Assembly (NCBI RefSeq): GCF_001975725.1 | Contig: NZ_CP019434.1 | Location: forward strand, 372,001 to 436,000 | Reading direction: 5' to 3' | Source of the DNA: Acidihalobacter ferrooxydans | GTDB lineage: Bacteria > Pseudomonadota > Gammaproteobacteria > DSM-5130 > Acidihalobacteraceae | DNA length: 64,000 nt | Shown here: positions 55,883 to 64,000 of the stretch, piece by piece | How positions within the stretch are numbered: the stretch's first letter is position 1 | Layout: the number at the start of each line of letters is the position of its first letter | Made by a program: the position numbers and the translations under genes | The notes under the pieces: model-generated | Database searches by the model: none | The model's input: only the letters and a program-made list of their open reading frames with translations | What the model was told of the DNA's origin: nothing

Positions 55883-56098
55883 TCAAACCTTGTCGGCGCT
55901 ATGCCACTGATCGACAAAAGGTCGGTAGAAGTCTGGGTTGGTGGTGGCGCTGCGCTGGCCGACCACTGCCGAGGCGAACGATTGGGCCCGCCCCAGGATT
56001 TGTTCCAGCGGCCAGCCGCGCGCCAGACCGAGTAACAGCACCGAGTCGAAGGCGTCACCGGCACCGACCGTGTCGACCACCGCCACCGGCGAGCGTTT
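55883..56098 (-). pseudogene. C-terminal fragment of PfkB-family sugar kinase (fructokinase-like)
   Basis: Only about 70 residues remain: VVDTVGAGDAFDSVLLLGLA, the catalytic GAGDAF motif of PfkB/ribokinase-type kinases, then the C-terminal helices to WHSADKV. The N-terminal roughly 230 residues are gone, and the break coincides with repeat R4, whose left arm is also missing. Its stop is four bases from the amylosucrase ATG, so it was probably the fructokinase of a sucrose operon. Non-functional. Confidence 0.8.
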
Positions 56099-56180
56099 CT
56101 GAGTGGTCTGGCCATTTCGTTATACATATGTTAGCACTTTCCTGTCCCTTGCTTGATTGCAAGACCCAACCTCATTTTCG
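56096..56180 (+). repeat. ISL3-like MITE repeat R4 (left arm missing)
   Basis: Contains GGCCATTTCGTTA then an extra segment TACATATGTTAGCACTTTCC, and the intact right end CTTGCTTGATTGCAAGACCC. Its left boundary runs into the kinase fragment. Confidence 0.75.
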
Positions 56181-56266
56181 CGCGTTGGCTGCACATCTAT
56201 TCGCCGGGAACTTGGTGCGGGTGTCGCCCGCATAAGGTTTATTGCGCTGATTCGGGAGGAAGAGGT

Positions 56267-56908
56267 GTGCCGGAAGCGGGAAACATACTGGCCTTTGGTG
56301 CCATTGCCTTGGGTATCGTGCTTACGCCCGGTCCGAACATGGTCTACCTGATATCGAGGTCGATCTGTCAGGGATGGCGAGCAGGCCTGTTTTCGCTGTT
56401 CGGCGTGGCGCTCGGATTCGTTTTCTACATGCTATGTGCTGCGTTCGGCATCACGGCGTTGTTGATGACCGTACCGCTGGCCTACGACGCACTGCGCTTT
56501 GCCGGGGCGCTCTATCTGCTTTATCTGGCGTGGCAGGCGGTAAAGCCTGGCGGGAACTCGCCATTTCAGGTCATGGAGCTACCGGTAGACGTCCATCGCA
56601 AGCTGTTCCTGATGGGGTTTCTCACCAACGTGCTGAATCCGAAGATTGCGGTGCTGTATCTCTCGCTGCTGCCGCAATTCATCGACCCGCATACCGGCAG
56701 CGTGCTGGCGCAGTCGCTAGTGCTGGGCTTCGAACAGATCGCGATCAGTCTGACGGTGAATACGGCAATCGTGCTCATGGCCGGCAGCGTGGCAACGTTT
56801 CTGGCAACGCGGCCGGTCTGGCTGGCGACGCAGCGCTGGCTGATGGGTGGAGTGCTTACTGCCTTGGCAGTGCGGCTGACGTTCGAGGGTGCGCGGCAAC
56901 AGTCATAA
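56267..56908 (+). CDS. LysE/RhtB family exporter
   Basis: A 213-aa membrane exporter of amino acids or related metabolites. It begins at GTG 56267, preceded by GGAGGAAGAGG; no ATG is available nearby. Signatures: GIVLTPGPNMVYLISRSICQG, LYLLYLAWQAVKPG, FLTNVLNPKIAVLYLSLLPQF. About six helices. It sits between repeats R4 and R5, R5 starting just two bases after the stop, so it may be another gene carried in the MITE-punctuated island. Confidence 0.9.
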   Translation: MPEAGNILAFGAIALGIVLTPGPNMVYLISRSICQGWRAGLFSLFGVALGFVFYMLCAAFGITALLMTVPLAYDALRFAGALYLLYLAWQAVKPGGNSPFQVMELPVDVHRKLFLMGFLTNVLNPKIAVLYLSLLPQFIDPHTGSVLAQSLVLGFEQIAISLTVNTAIVLMAGSVATFLATRPVWLATQRWLMGGVLTALAVRLTFEGARQQS

Positions 56909-56910
56909 GG

Positions 56911-56989
56911 AAAAATGGGGCCGTACAATCCTTCGCGATTCTGATTGGTCTGACCATTTCGTTACGCCAACGATCCGATCCTATTTTCC
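56911..56989 (+). repeat. ISL3-like MITE repeat R5 (right end shortened)
   Basis: Left arm ATGGGGCCGTACAATCC and core CTGACCATTTCGTTACGCC are present; the CTTGCTTGATTGCAAGAC end is missing and the sequence runs CGATCCGATCCTATTTTCC instead. Confidence 0.75.
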
Positions 56990-57042
56990 ATTTTCTTGCT
57001 TTTTCTTGTTGTGGAGATGGCTAGAGACTCTTCCTTACCCGA

Positions 57043-57549
57043 TTAGGTGGCACGTTCCATTGCCATAGGAAATTCGATTTCATGGCCATCCTCCAAGATC
57101 GGCGCGCCACATTGCTCAAAACCCTGCCGAGCATAGAATTTGCGTGCTGTGACAGTGCTCAACGCCGTGAGACGTAGTATTCCCCATAGATGAGCCTTGC
57201 GTACCAAGGCGTCCAGAATGGCGCGCCCAACACCTTGACCCAAGTACTCCGGAACAACATAGCAAAGAAGAATTTCGCCAGCTTTGCTCAGGCACCCCAC
57301 GCCTGCAACCACTTCGATACTTGGGACCCTAGCGATGACGAAATACGTATCAGGACTTTGGATCCATTGAGCAACATTTGCCGGCGTCTTGTTTTTCAAC
57401 CAGTCTTCGAGAAAACCTGAGATTTCAACATAATCGGGACCGCATACCTCCGAGATGGAACGTCTCAGTACTTCACAAGCGGCGGAGGCATCGTCCAATT
57501 CGGCCTGTGCGACTTCGATTGCCAATTTGCTCTGCATGCGGGACACCAT
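57043..57549 (-). CDS. GNAT family N-acetyltransferase
   Basis: A 168-aa acetyltransferase. The acetyl-CoA-binding motif is LLCYVVPEYLGQGVGRAILDALVRKA (motif A, Q/RxxGxG/A as LGQGVGRA) followed by ARKFYARQGFEQCG. The substrate amine is unknown. An alternative start at the fifth codon (MQSKLAIEV) is possible. It is on the minus strand between the island and rnd. Confidence 0.85.
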   Translation of the reverse strand: MVSRMQSKLAIEVAQAELDDASAACEVLRRSISEVCGPDYVEISGFLEDWLKNKTPANVAQWIQSPDTYFVIARVPSIEVVAGVGCLSKAGEILLCYVVPEYLGQGVGRAILDALVRKAHLWGILRLTALSTVTARKFYARQGFEQCGAPILEDGHEIEFPMAMERAT

Positions 57550-57591
57550 TGCGAATCAACTATCTGGGATAAAGACGCCAGTCGTGCTGGC

Positions 57592-58773
57592 TCAACGGTC
57601 TTCCAGGCGGACATGGCCATCGGCGATGCGCAGGCCCCGTTCACCTCGGCAGACCGCGCGCAGTGTGTCGCCAACCAGGCGTGCGCGCCAACCCTGAAAG
57701 ACCGGCAGGTTTTCTTCGCCGATGACGATGCGCTCGATCTCACGGCGTGTGGCGAGCATGGCGACGCCGATGCGATGGCGTTCGGCTTCGATGCGCAGGG
57801 TTGCCATGAGCAGGTCGGCCAGTGCTTCCTGCTCAGGTGAGAGTACGAGGCGGCTGGCCGGTTGCGGACATTCGTTTGCGGGCCGTGCGCGGGCGCGGGC
57901 CACGGTTTCCAGCAGGATTTGTCCGTGGCGTTCAAGTACGCGTTCGGGCATGCCGCGGATACGGCTCAGGGCGGACGTGTCGCGCGGCATACGCCGGGCG
58001 ATATCGAGCAATACGTCGTCGGCGAGGATCCAGCGGCGCGGTCGGTCGGCCTGTTGCGCCACGTCCTCGCGCCAGGCCGCCAATGCCTGCGCTATGCACA
58101 GCTGGCTGCCGTGCAGATGCTGAATGCCCCGCAGCCGCTTCCACTGCGACTGGGGATCGATGCTGTAGGTGGCCGGTGCGCTGAGTCGTTCGAAGTCGTC
58201 CTGTAGCCAGTCGCTGCGGCCGAGCGCATCGAGTTGATCGCGCTGCGCCATGAAGATTTCGCCAAGGTAGCGCACGTCATCGGCGGCATAGCGGATCTGT
58301 TCGGGGTCGAGTGGGCGCTTTGTCCAGTCGGTGCGGGCATGTCCCTTGTCGAGTTCGATGCCGAGTCGATCGGCGACCAGACGACCGTAGCCGATCTGTT
58401 CGCCCGTGCCGAGCAGGGCGGCCGCGATCTGGGTGTCGAAAACCGGTTGCGGGACGGTGCCGAATAACTGGTAGAGAATTTCCAGGTCCTGGTGCGCGGC
58501 GTGCAGCACTTTGAGCGTGCCGGTTGCCATGAGAATGTCGCGCAGGGGCTCCAGGTCCGGTAGCGTCAGGGGGTCGATGCAGGCCACGAGGTCAGGCGTG
58601 GCGACCTGAATCAGACAGAGGCGGGCGCGATAGGTGCGTTCGCGGATGAACTCGGTGTCAAGCGCAAGCCACGGGCTGGTTTGCAGGCGTGCGCAGAGCG
58701 CGGCGAGTGCCTCGGGGGCGTCGATATAAAGATCGTCGGCACTGTCGCGGCGCATGGCACGGTGATCACTCAT
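57592..58773 (-). CDS. rnd: ribonuclease D
   Basis: A 393-aa 3-prime exoribonuclease that trims tRNA precursors. The DEDDy catalytic motifs are present: Exo I LALDTEFIRERTY, Exo II VLHAAHQDLEILY and Exo III IRYAADDVRYLGEI. Two HRDC-like helical domains follow. ATG 58773 (MSDHRAMRRDSADDLYIDAP) overlaps the stop of the DUF1244 gene by four bases, and an upstream open frame shows no similarity. Length is normal for RNase D. Confidence 0.94.
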   Translation of the reverse strand: MSDHRAMRRDSADDLYIDAPEALAALCARLQTSPWLALDTEFIRERTYRARLCLIQVATPDLVACIDPLTLPDLEPLRDILMATGTLKVLHAAHQDLEILYQLFGTVPQPVFDTQIAAALLGTGEQIGYGRLVADRLGIELDKGHARTDWTKRPLDPEQIRYAADDVRYLGEIFMAQRDQLDALGRSDWLQDDFERLSAPATYSIDPQSQWKRLRGIQHLHGSQLCIAQALAAWREDVAQQADRPRRWILADDVLLDIARRMPRDTSALSRIRGMPERVLERHGQILLETVARARARPANECPQPASRLVLSPEQEALADLLMATLRIEAERHRIGVAMLATRREIERIVIGEENLPVFQGWRARLVGDTLRAVCRGERGLRIADGHVRLEDR

Positions 58774-59066
58774 GTGTCCGGCCTTGTGTTGGCGAACGCG
58801 GCCTGCTGGGCCGGCGTGGCCTCGCGCTGATAGCGCGCCTTCCATTCGGCGTAGGGCATGCCGTAGATGATTTCGCGGGCGGTGGCGTCGTCGATATCGA
58901 GCCCGTGCTCCGAGGCGGCGGCGCGGTACCATTTGGAGAGGCAGTTGCGGCAGAAACCGGCGAGATTCATCAGGTCGATGTTCTGCACGTCGGTGCGTTC
59001 GCGCAGGTGCTCAAGCAGGCGGCGCAGCACGGCGGCCTCGATTTCAGTGCGGATAGGGTCGTTCAT
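58770..59066 (-). CDS. DUF1244 family protein
   Basis: A 98-aa protein of the DUF1244 family. The conserved core is DLMNLAGFCRNCLSKWYRAA with the CxxC pair, then GMPYAEWKARYQ. Function unknown; the cysteines may bind metal. It lies 15 bases after mreD and overlaps rnd (ATGA), so it is probably in the mre-rnd transcription unit. Confidence 0.92.
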   Translation of the reverse strand: MNDPIRTEIEAAVLRRLLEHLRERTDVQNIDLMNLAGFCRNCLSKWYRAAASEHGLDIDDATAREIIYGMPYAEWKARYQREATPAQQAAFANTRPDT

Positions 59067-59080
59067 GGTCGATCCTCAAG

Positions 59081-59569
59081 TCAGTCGCTCATGCGCAGTT
59101 TGCGGCGGTAACCGCGCAGCAAGACGAAAATGGCCGGCCAGAGCAGGATGTCGATGCCGAGGGGGTACCAGTAGGCCCAGGTACCCGGGGCGTGGCCGGT
59201 GATGCCGTACACCCATAGCATGAGTAGGCGGTAGATGAACAGTATGAGTCCGACGCTGATGGCCTGCTGCCAGGGGTGATGCACGCGCACGCGCTGATGC
59301 ATGCGGATGGTCAGATAGGCCAGAACAGTGAGCGCAATGGCGTGCTGGCCGAGCAGGGTGCCGGTCAGCGCGTCCAGCAGCAGGCCGACAACCCAGGCGC
59401 TGCCGGGGCCGAAGCGGCGGGGCAGGGCCATGCTCCAGTAGATGATGAACAGCGCGACCCAGTCCGGGCGGAGGTCGATCAGCGATTGCGGTAGCGTGAA
59501 GATGGTCAGCGCCATCGCCACGATGAGGCTGACCCAGATGCCGAGATAGGTGGCGGGTCCGCGGCTCAT
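59081..59569 (-). CDS. mreD: rod shape-determining protein MreD
   Basis: A 162-aa integral membrane protein of the elongasome. Five or six helices, with the family sequence RPDWVALFIIYWSMALPRRFG and GLLLDALTGTLLGQHAIAL typical of MreD. ATG 59569 overlaps the mreC stop (ATGA). Upstream in-frame extension lacks similarity. Confidence 0.93.
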   Translation of the reverse strand: MSRGPATYLGIWVSLIVAMALTIFTLPQSLIDLRPDWVALFIIYWSMALPRRFGPGSAWVVGLLLDALTGTLLGQHAIALTVLAYLTIRMHQRVRVHHPWQQAISVGLILFIYRLLMLWVYGITGHAPGTWAYWYPLGIDILLWPAIFVLLRGYRRKLRMSD

Positions 59570-60441
59570 GGCTTGCTTGCGTTGGGTTGGGCTGCGGCGG
59601 GGGCGGCGCGATCTGAAGCATTCGTGTTCCAGATCAGCAGAACTTCGCGATAACGTCCGAGTGCTGCCGCGGGTGTGCAGGCGATCTGGGAGAAGGGATC
59701 GCCGGGCGTGCGCACGATCGCGGACACGGTGCAAACCGGATAGTCAGCCGGGAATCGCCCGCCGAGCCCCGAGGTGACGATACGGTCACCTACGCGGATG
59801 TCGGCCGTGTTGGCAGCGCTGCGCAGTTTCAGTTCATCCGTCTGCCCGATCCCGACCGCCAGCAGACGCAAGCCGCTGCGCAGGTCGATCACCGGCACCG
59901 CGCTGCCGGGATCGGAAATCAGCAGGACTTCGGAGCTGAATGGCCCGACCTGAATGATCTGGCCCAGCAGGCCGTTGGCGTCGATGACCGGCTGGCCCAC
60001 GTAGGCGCCGTCCTGTTTGCCCTGGTTGATGACGATGCGCTGGGTGTACGGCGCCAGATCGATGGAGAGCAGACGGGCGACCTTGACCCGCGATTGGGTA
60101 TGTTTGGAGGCGTTCAGCAGTTGGCGCAAGCGGGCGTTTTCCGCGAGGATGGCGGCGTATTTCTGTTGCCCGGCGGCGAGTAGCAGATTTTGCCGGCGCA
60201 AGGCCTGATTTTCGGTGAGCAGACGTTGATGCGATTCGAGTTGGACGCTCATCCAGGCGACGAGGCGTTCCGGTTGCACGACGAGCGCGCGCACCGGGGC
60301 GACGGCGTATTCGAGGTAATAACGGGCCTGGTGCAGCGCGCTGTAGCGCTGATCCGCGGTCATCAGTGCCACCGATAGCAGCACCAGGATTAACGTTTTT
60401 ACATGCAGCGCCGGCCCAGTGTTGAAGAGTGGCTGCTTGAT
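59566..60441 (-). CDS. mreC: rod shape-determining protein MreC, apparent ATC start
   Basis: A 291-aa cell-shape protein with an N-terminal membrane helix (LILVLLSVALMTA), a coiled coil (ENQALRRQNLLLAAGQQ), and the beta-barrel MreC core (VTSGLGGRFPADYPVCTVS). Homology to the MreC start (E. coli begins MKPIFSRGPSL) extends to IKQPLFNTGPALHVKTL, whose first codon is ATC at 60441, with GGAAGGGAG 7 bases before it. No ATG, GTG or TTG exists at that point. The next canonical start, GTG 60384, would remove the cytoplasmic N-terminus. A rare ATC start or a base change is likely. Confidence 0.85.
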   Translation of the reverse strand: MKQPLFNTGPALHVKTLILVLLSVALMTADQRYSALHQARYYLEYAVAPVRALVVQPERLVAWMSVQLESHQRLLTENQALRRQNLLLAAGQQKYAAILAENARLRQLLNASKHTQSRVKVARLLSIDLAPYTQRIVINQGKQDGAYVGQPVIDANGLLGQIIQVGPFSSEVLLISDPGSAVPVIDLRSGLRLLAVGIGQTDELKLRSAANTADIRVGDRIVTSGLGGRFPADYPVCTVSAIVRTPGDPFSQIACTPAAALGRYREVLLIWNTNASDRAAPAAAQPNASKP

Positions 60442-60513
60442 GGTCTTGCTCCCTTCCGGCGGCGAGGACAGCGCCGCGCGATCAGTCTGACGAGCGCTGC
60501 TCGCCCGCCGGAC

Positions 60514-61632
<1,119 letters not shown>

Positions 61633-61683
61633 TTAGTTTTTCGCGCTTGCTACCAACCTTTCCGTTTCGTGAGGATTTTGCGC

Positions 61684-61971
61684 ATGTCGCTCGGTTCCGA
61701 CGAGGTCGTCCGTATCGCTCATCTGGCCCGGCTCGCCTTGCAGCCAGAGGCTGTCGACGGCTATGCCCGCGACCTGTCATCCATTCTGGCTTTCGTCGAG
61801 CAGCTTGAGGCGGTCGATACACAGGGCGTTCAGCCCATGGCGCATCCGCAGGATGCGACGCAGCGCCTGCGTGCCGATGAGGTGACTGAAACCAACCAAC
61901 GCGAGCGTTTCCAGCAGCTTGCGCCGCAGGCCGAGGCCGGGCTTTATCGGGTGCCCAAGGTGATCGAGTAA
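61684..61971 (+). CDS. gatC: Asp-tRNA(Asn)/Glu-tRNA(Gln) amidotransferase subunit C
   Basis: A 95-aa subunit that bridges GatA and GatB in the transamidosome, which corrects Glu-tRNA(Gln) or Asp-tRNA(Asn). Family core: VVRIAHLARLALQPEAVDGYARDLSSILAFVEQL, ending AGLYRVPKVIE. First gene of the gatCAB operon. Confidence 0.96.
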   Translation: MSLGSDEVVRIAHLARLALQPEAVDGYARDLSSILAFVEQLEAVDTQGVQPMAHPQDATQRLRADEVTETNQRERFQQLAPQAEAGLYRVPKVIE

Positions 61972-62030
61972 GTTTGAGACCTGCGCAGTTTCAGCCGCAT
62001 CGTCGACAATGACATTCACGGAATACGAGC

Positions 62031-63485
62031 ATGAATCACAAGACCCTCGCAGAGTTGTCCGCCGCATTGCGCGACGGACAGATCAGTAGCCGCGCGCTGA
62101 CCGAGCATTTCCTTGCCCGTATCCGCGCACTGAACGGTGCTTTGAACGCGGTCATCACCGTCACTGAAGAGCAGGCGCTGGCACAGGCCGACGCCGCCGA
62201 CGCGCGCATCGCCGCCGGTGAAGCCGGCCCGTTGACCGGCATTCCGTTGCTGCACAAGGATCTGTTCTGCACCGACGGTGTGCGTACTTCCTGCGGTTCG
62301 CGCATGCTGGACAATTTCGCCGCGCCATACGATGCCGGCGTGGTCGAGCGTCTGCGCGAGGCCGGCATGGTGATGCTCGGCAAGACCAATATGGATGAGT
62401 TCGCCATGGGCTCCTCCAACGAAAACAGTTTTTATGGCCCGGTGCGTAATCCGTGGGACACCGAGCGCGTACCCGGCGGTTCCTCGGGTGGTTCGGCGGC
62501 GGCTGTTGCCGCGCGCCTAGCGCCGGCCGCGACCGGTACCGACACCGGCGGCTCGATCCGCCAGCCGGCAGCGCTGACCGGCGTCACCGGCATCAAGCCG
62601 ACCTATGGCCGGGTGTCGCGCTGGGGCATGGTGGCCTTCGCTTCCAGTCTCGACCAGGGCGGTGTGTTTGCCCGCACGGCGGAGGATTGCGCGTTGGTGC
62701 TGGGCGCAATGGCCGGTTTCGATCCGCGTGACTCGACCAGTATCGAGCGCGAGGTGCCGGATTACGCCGCGGGCCTGAATGCGGACCTCGACGGCCTACG
62801 CATCGGTCTGCCCAGGGAGTACTTCGGCGAAGGGCTGGATGCGGGCATTGCCGCGGCGGTTGAGGCGGCGACGGATACGTTCAGGGCGCTCGGCGCCGAG
62901 GTCAGGGAAATCAGCTTGCCGAACACGCATCTGGCCGTGCCGGCGTACTATGTCGTCGCGCCCGCGGAGTGTTCGTCGAACCTGTCGCGCTTCGATGGCG
63001 TGCGCTACGGCTATCGCTGCGAGCATCCGAAGGATTTGACCGATCTCTACGAGCGCTCGCGGGGCGAGGGTTTCGGGCCCGAGGTGCAGCGGCGTATCAT
63101 GGTCGGCACTTACGCCTTGTCGGCCGGTTACTACGACGCCTACTACCTCAAGGCGCAGCGTGTGCGCCGCCTGATCAGCGGAGATTTCAGCAGCGCTTTC
63201 GCGGACGTCGATCTGATTCTGGGGCCGACGACTCCGGGCACGGCTTTCCGCATCGGCGAGAAGTCCGATGATCCGGTGAGCATGTATTTGTCCGATATCT
63301 ACACCGTCGCGGTGAACCTCGCCGGCCTGCCGGGCATGTCCGTGCCGGCCGGATTCGTGGAGGGCCTGCCGGTCGGTTTGCAGATCATCGGCAACTATTT
63401 CGAGGAAGGGCGCATGCTCAATGCCGCGCACCGCTTCCAGCAGGCCACCGATTGGCACACTCGCGCCCCGCGCGGTTTTGAGTAA
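62031..63485 (+). CDS. gatA: Asp-tRNA(Asn)/Glu-tRNA(Gln) amidotransferase subunit A
   Basis: A 484-aa amidase that releases ammonia from glutamine for the amidotransferase. The amidase signature is [31 protein letters not shown], with Lys in [13 protein letters not shown], Ser in GSSGGSAA and nucleophile Ser in DTGGSIRQP. Length is normal. It lies 59 bases after gatC. Confidence 0.97.
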   Translation: MNHKTLAELSAALRDGQISSRALTEHFLARIRALNGALNAVITVTEEQALAQADAADARIAAGEAGPLTGIPLLHKDLFCTDGVRTSCGSRMLDNFAAPYDAGVVERLREAGMVMLGKTNMDEFAMGSSNENSFYGPVRNPWDTERVPGGSSGGSAAAVAARLAPAATGTDTGGSIRQPAALTGVTGIKPTYGRVSRWGMVAFASSLDQGGVFARTAEDCALVLGAMAGFDPRDSTSIEREVPDYAAGLNADLDGLRIGLPREYFGEGLDAGIAAAVEAATDTFRALGAEVREISLPNTHLAVPAYYVVAPAECSSNLSRFDGVRYGYRCEHPKDLTDLYERSRGEGFGPEVQRRIMVGTYALSAGYYDAYYLKAQRVRRLISGDFSSAFADVDLILGPTTPGTAFRIGEKSDDPVSMYLSDIYTVAVNLAGLPGMSVPAGFVEGLPVGLQIIGNYFEEGRMLNAAHRFQQATDWHTRAPRGFE

Positions 63486-63504
63486 ACAACTCAGGTACGA
63501 CGTG

Positions 63505-64000
63505 ATGGAATGGGAAGTCGTCATCGGGCTGGAAATCCACGCCCAGCTCGCCACCCGCAGCAAGATCTTCTCCGGCGCGGCCACGGCCTACGGCGCCGCG
63601 CCAAACACGCAGGCCTGCGCCATCGATCTGGGCATGCCCGGCGTGCTGCCGGTGCTCAACGCCGAAGCCGTGCGCATGGCCGCCAAGTTCGGCCTGGCGA
63701 TCGGCGCCACCGTGGCCGAACGCTCGGTGTTCGCGCGCAAGAATTACTTCTATCCCGATCTGCCCAAGGGCTATCAGATTTCGCAGTACGAACTGCCCGT
63801 GGTCAGCCAGGGCACGCTGGACATCGAGCTGGAGGACGGCACGACGAAGACCATCGGCGTAACCCGTGCGCACCTCGAAGAGGACGCCGGCAAGTCGCTG
63901 CATGAGGAATTTGCCAACGCCACCGGCATCGATCTCAACCGCGCCGGCACGCCGCTGCTGGAGATTGTCTCTGAGCCGGACATGCGTTCGGCCAAGGAAG
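63505..64000 (+). CDS. gatB: Asp-tRNA(Asn)/Glu-tRNA(Gln) amidotransferase subunit B (partial)
   Basis: The first 165 codons of GatB, which phosphorylates the Glu or Asp on the tRNA and transfers ammonia. It starts [20 protein letters not shown] and includes [19 protein letters not shown] and [12 protein letters not shown]. Runs off the right edge. A GTG one codon before is an alternative start. Confidence 0.95.
   Translation, partial: MEWEVVIGLEIHAQLATRSKIFSGAATAYGAAPNTQACAIDLGMPGVLPVLNAEAVRMAAKFGLAIGATVAERSVFARKNYFYPDLPKGYQISQYELPVVSQGTLDIELEDGTTKTIGVTRAHLEEDAGKSLHEEFANATGIDLNRAGTPLLEIVSEPDMRSAKE

Overview
The window is high-GC chromosomal DNA from a gammaproteobacterium. Evidence for this is the glyQ-glyS-gmhB-plsC and mreBCD neighbourhoods, glutamyl-tRNA amidotransferase gatCAB, type II NADH dehydrogenase, and an ilvGM operon with an enteric-style attenuator. 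Ectoine biosynthesis (ectRABC), a sucrose-metabolism remnant (amylosucrase plus a broken kinase), NhaA, an ars operon and glycolate oxidase point to a halotolerant, metal-exposed lineage. A salt-tolerant acidophile such as Acidihalobacter or a relative in the Ectothiorhodospiraceae is my best guess, by inference only.

Layout. 1-8.6 kb: MFS transporter (cut by the window edge), YahK-like alcohol dehydrogenase with divergent AraC regulator, DoxX plus glutathionyl-hydroquinone reductase, and the ectR-ectA-ectB-ectC operon. 8.7-18.3 kb: two divergent blocks of the transglutaminase / circularly permuted ATP-grasp / alpha-E system, a predicted but biochemically obscure amidoligase pathway present here in two paralogous versions. 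18.4-21.2 kb: ilvGM with leader peptide, antiterminator and terminator, then a 2OG-Fe(II) oxygenase. 21.4-26 kb: accessory zone with a degenerate small gene, a 24-bp palindrome, an attC-like structure followed by a truncated cassette-like ORF, two IS3-family elements, a LysM protein and a 169-bp MITE.

26-51.6 kb is mostly core: arsR-arsI-arsC, MalY/PatB aminotransferase, glcDEF (with a MITE inserted at the glcE/glcF junction), a receiver-domain protein with mug and tauE, nhaA, a PRX-like thioredoxin-fold protein, sppA, ndh, plsC-gmhB-glyS-glyQ, a low-GC outer-membrane protein, a second copy of the 1356-bp IS3-family element, hemolysin III, and exbB-exbD-tonB. 51.6-57 kb is an island in which single genes (lipoprotein, an AT-rich gene of unknown function, amylosucrase plus kinase fragment, a LysE exporter) are separated by directly repeated copies of a roughly 100-bp MITE-like sequence, next to an ISL3-type transposase remnant. 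57-64 kb is core again: GNAT acetyltransferase, rnd, a DUF1244 gene, mreDCB and gatCAB (gatB cut by the right edge).

The strongest regulatory signals are the ilvGM attenuator, a consensus promoter with an inverted repeat bracketing its -10 element ahead of ectR (implying an almost leaderless mRNA), and an ArsR-type inverted repeat ahead of arsR. No rRNA, tRNA or CRISPR array was seen.
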